Shown here: positions 6,966 through 8,865 of the stretch, piece by piece | Layout: every line of letters starts with the position of its first letter | How positions within the stretch are numbered: position 1 is the stretch's first letter | Assembly (NCBI GenBank): GCA_029068665.1 | Contig: JAIECC010000236.1 | Location: forward strand, 1 to 8,865 | Direction of reading: 5' to 3' | Length of the DNA: 8,865 nucleotides | Source: Lachnospiraceae bacterium | Lineage (GTDB): Bacteria; Bacillota; Clostridia; Lachnospirales; Lachnospiraceae | Made by a program: the position numbers and the translations under genes | Notes under the pieces: generated by a model | The model's input: the letters and a program-made list of their open reading frames with translations, nothing else | Databases searched by the model: none | What the model was told of the DNA's origin: nothing

Positions 6966-7874
6966 ATGTGGTATAACAATCTCAGTGATTATGTGAAACA
7001 GGAATACGGAATGAAGTTGTACAAACTGGCATTGGATGGTGGAAGAACCTGTCCCAACCGGGACGGAACCTGCGGGACAAAGGGATGCATCTTTTGCAGC
7101 GGGGAAGGGGCCGGTGACTTTGCGGCAGACAGGACCCGGTCAATCGGGGAACAGCTTGTGCAGGCAAAGGAACGGATTCAGTCGAAGCTGCCGGCAGAAC
7201 CCATAGGCTATATTGCCTATTTTCAAGCATTTACCAATACCTATGGCAGGGTGGAGGAATTGGAACCGATGTTTCTGGAGGCTATGGAGGACCCGGATGT
7301 AAGGGTACTGTCCATTGCTACCCGGCCCGATTGTCTTTCGGAAGAAATCCTGGCCATGCTGGTTCGGCTGCAGAAGGTGAAGCCGGTCTGGATGGAACTG
7401 GGATTGCAGACCATACATGAAAAAACAGCAGAATATATACGCCGGGGATATTCTTTAGAAATATATGACCGGGCGGTTCAGAAATTAAAAGGATATCGTA
7501 TACCGGTTATAACCCATGTGATACTGGGACTGCCGGGAGAATCTTCGGAGGATATGCTGGCAACAGTGGAATATGTAGGACAGAACGGGACACAGGGAAT
7601 AAAATTGCAGCTTCTTCATGTTTTACAGGGAACAGATCTGGAAACCGACTATCGGGCAGGAGCATTTCGAATACTGAGCCTGCCGGAATATATAGATATA
7701 CTGGAAATGTGTGTCCGTCACCTGCCCCGGGAAATGGTGATTCATCGTCTGACCGGTGACGGACCTAAGAAACTGTTGATTGCTCCGGAATGGAGTGGAA
7801 ATAAGCGGATGGTCATGAATACCATCCGACAGGAATTTACAAAAAGAAATGTGGAGCAGGGAAGCGCATTATAG
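6966..7874 (+). CDS. TIGR01212 family radical SAM protein (YtqA/YhcC-like)
   Basis: This is a 302-residue radical SAM enzyme. The N terminus WYNNLSDYVKQEYG followed by GGRTCPNRDGTCGTKGCIFC (25-44) is diagnostic for this family. Cys29, Cys41 and Cys44 are the likely ligands of the SAM-binding 4Fe-4S cluster, spaced more widely than the usual CX3CX2C; Cys36 is an extra cysteine. Other family blocks are YFQAFTNTYG (85-94), ATRPDCL (118-124), ELGLQT (144-149), HVILGLPGES (184-193), LLHVLQGTDL (216-225) and HRLTGDGPK (260-268). Length is normal for the family. The Bacillus relative YtqA has, as I recall, been linked to wobble-uridine tRNA modification with YtqB; the ytqB partner is not in this window. 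ATG 6966 follows GAGG (6958-6961). The gap to the kinase is 24 bases, so it is probably in the same operon. Its last 6 bases overlap the convergent minus-strand gene. Confidence 0.93.
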   Translation: MWYNNLSDYVKQEYGMKLYKLALDGGRTCPNRDGTCGTKGCIFCSGEGAGDFAADRTRSIGEQLVQAKERIQSKLPAEPIGYIAYFQAFTNTYGRVEELEPMFLEAMEDPDVRVLSIATRPDCLSEEILAMLVRLQKVKPVWMELGLQTIHEKTAEYIRRGYSLEIYDRAVQKLKGYRIPVITHVILGLPGESSEDMLATVEYVGQNGTQGIKLQLLHVLQGTDLETDYRAGAFRILSLPEYIDILEMCVRHLPREMVIHRLTGDGPKKLLIAPEWSGNKRMVMNTIRQEFTKRNVEQGSAL

Positions 7875-8681
7875 GTGTAATAAGGTTCTGGCATTTTCTC
7901 CCAGAATGGCAGCTTCCTCTTCCGGTGTCAGATTAAGGGCTTTTAGTGCTTCGATATCCGCTTTCTGGTCATTCCATGGGGAGTCGGTTGCAAACAGAAT
8001 CCGGTCTGCTCCATGGTTCCGGATAATCCGGAGCAGCTGTTCGGTTTCTATATGACCAAAGGTATAAGCAAGGTCAAAATATACGTTTTTTCCTACCAGA
8101 AGCTCCTCTACAGCATCCCATTGGGCATAGCCGCCGGTATGTGCCAGAATAATTTTGGCCTGTTCCGGATGCATGGCATGGGTTTCCACATATTGAAGCA
8201 TTTGAACAGATTCTTCCGGTGGACAGTAGACTTCATCCGGGAGTCCGATATCCACACCGGCATGAAGGGTAACGATTAAACCTAAGTCAACGGCATAGGT
8301 AATCAGCTTCAGATAACGAGGATCGGTTACATGCACCTTCTGATAATCCGGATGCAGCTTAATGCCGGGAAGACCATAAGCACGAATCTGATCCAGTTCC
8401 ATTTGATAATCTTCCGTGTCCGGATGAATGCCCCCAAAGGAAATAATGCCATCCCTTCCGTTGATGGAAGCGGCATATTCGTTGACAGTCCGGAACTGGG
8501 AGGGCTTCGTTACAACCGGCAAAATAACGGAGTAATCCACTCCGGCTTTCTCCATGGAAGCTTTTAGCCCCTTTAATAATCCATTGGATTGTGCTTTGAT
8601 ATGAGCAAAGGCTTCTAATTTTTCAATGGTGCCGGAAGCGATTGCCTCCGGAAATACGTGGGTATGGAAATCTATAATCAT
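7869..8681 (-). CDS. Amidohydrolase-2 family metal-dependent hydrolase
   Basis: This is a 270-residue TIM-barrel hydrolase of the amidohydrolase-related (Pfam Amidohydro_2) group. The N terminus MIIDFHTHVFP carries the metal-binding HxH (His6, His8). KLHPDYQ (108-114), LHAG (His140), AHTGG (His181) and FATDSPW (Asp233) supply the other expected active-site positions. All key residues appear intact. The family hydrolyses or decarboxylates varied small molecules, and the substrate here is not predictable. ATG is at 8681-8679, with AGAGG (complement of 8689-8693) 7 bases upstream. It is transcribed on its own, opposite to the neighbouring operon, from the promoter at 8759-8787. Its TAA stop (7871-7869) falls inside the end of the radical SAM gene. 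There is no obvious functional tie to its neighbours. Confidence 0.92.
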   Translation of the reverse strand: MIIDFHTHVFPEAIASGTIEKLEAFAHIKAQSNGLLKGLKASMEKAGVDYSVILPVVTKPSQFRTVNEYAASINGRDGIISFGGIHPDTEDYQMELDQIRAYGLPGIKLHPDYQKVHVTDPRYLKLITYAVDLGLIVTLHAGVDIGLPDEVYCPPEESVQMLQYVETHAMHPEQAKIILAHTGGYAQWDAVEELLVGKNVYFDLAYTFGHIETEQLLRIIRNHGADRILFATDSPWNDQKADIEALKALNLTPEEEAAILGENARTLLHL

Positions 8682-8758
8682 AATAAAACCTCTTTTCTTT
8701 CTGTTTGTGGCGGTTCTCTGTATGGTGCAGACTATACTTTGTGAGCCGGACTGTTATC

Positions 8759-8787
8759 ATTATATGGAATTCTTCTGAATTTATCAA
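8759..8787 (-). promoter_or_regulatory. Promoter of the amidohydrolase gene, with inverted repeat in the spacer
   Basis: Reading the minus strand, TTGATA (8787-8782) and a perfect TATAAT (8764-8759) are separated by exactly 17 bases. The predicted start is near 8752, giving a leader of about 70 bases. The spacer contains AATTC-AGAA-GAATT (8781-8768), a perfect inverted repeat with 5-base arms that could bind a repressor. No riboswitch-like structure is evident in the leader, and nothing coding is evident from 8788 to the window end. Confidence 0.72.
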
Positions 8788-8865
8788 TACCGGCTGTATG
8801 GCAGGAACCTGTCCTGACAGATAGTTAAGACAGAATAGCAAAATATATAACGATTTTTGTGCAAA

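Noticed and set aside
7886..7906. TTCTGG/CCAGAA hairpin near the convergent gene ends as a terminator
   Set aside because: Only six base pairs, inside the amidohydrolase coding region, and no T run on either strand.
8802..8820. Overlapping inverted repeats (CAGGA/TCCTG and CTGTC/GACAG)
   Set aside because: Short arms, no T run, no adjacent gene end in the window; too little to call a terminator or operator.
8623..8841. Minus-strand open frame overlapping the amidohydrolase promoter and start
   Set aside because: It runs through the promoter and ribosome binding site of a real gene in another frame and encodes no recognisable protein.

Overview
The window looks like ordinary chromosome of a Gram-positive anaerobe of the Clostridia, most likely Lachnospiraceae. 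The reasons are the gene families (QueH-type queuosine synthesis, a DUF362 protein, an ECF transporter S subunit, a TIGR01212-type radical SAM protein), strong GGAGG-type ribosome binding sites, moderate GC content and protein wording typical of that family. The assignment is by recognition only. I see no rRNA, tRNA, CRISPR array, insertion sequence or phage gene. No stretch over 300 bases lacks a gene; the longest gap is 217-425.

Layout. Bases 1-216 are the 3' end of queH (epoxyqueuosine reductase, queuosine synthesis in tRNA). A 209-base leader follows, with a good sigma-A-type promoter (TTGAAA, 17 bases, TAAACT with an extended -10 TG) and a structured stretch ending in ten T residues just before carA; it could be a transcription attenuator. 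carA and carB (426-4717) overlap by one base (TAATG) and encode both subunits of glutamine-dependent carbamoyl-phosphate synthase, feeding pyrimidine and arginine synthesis. A strong intrinsic terminator at 4730-4775 closes that operon.

A new promoter at about 4800 starts a second plus-strand unit, 4880-7874, with gaps of 39, 4 and 24 bases. It holds a DUF362 protein lacking the ferredoxin insert of longer relatives, a six-helix ECF transporter S subunit of unknown substrate, a small P-loop kinase of the uridine kinase/phosphoribulokinase type, and a YtqA/YhcC-like radical SAM protein. The S subunit and kinase almost touch, which suggests uptake of a small molecule followed by trapping through phosphorylation. 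This four-gene unit is the most open part of the window.

On the minus strand, 7869-8681 encodes an amidohydrolase-2 family metal hydrolase. Its stop codon overlaps the end of the radical SAM gene by six bases. Its own promoter (TTGATA, 17 bases, TATAAT) lies at 8759-8787 and carries a perfect inverted repeat in the spacer.

The core genes are confidently identified. The novelty is modest: a possible car attenuator, and an uncharacterised transporter/kinase/DUF362/radical SAM cluster.
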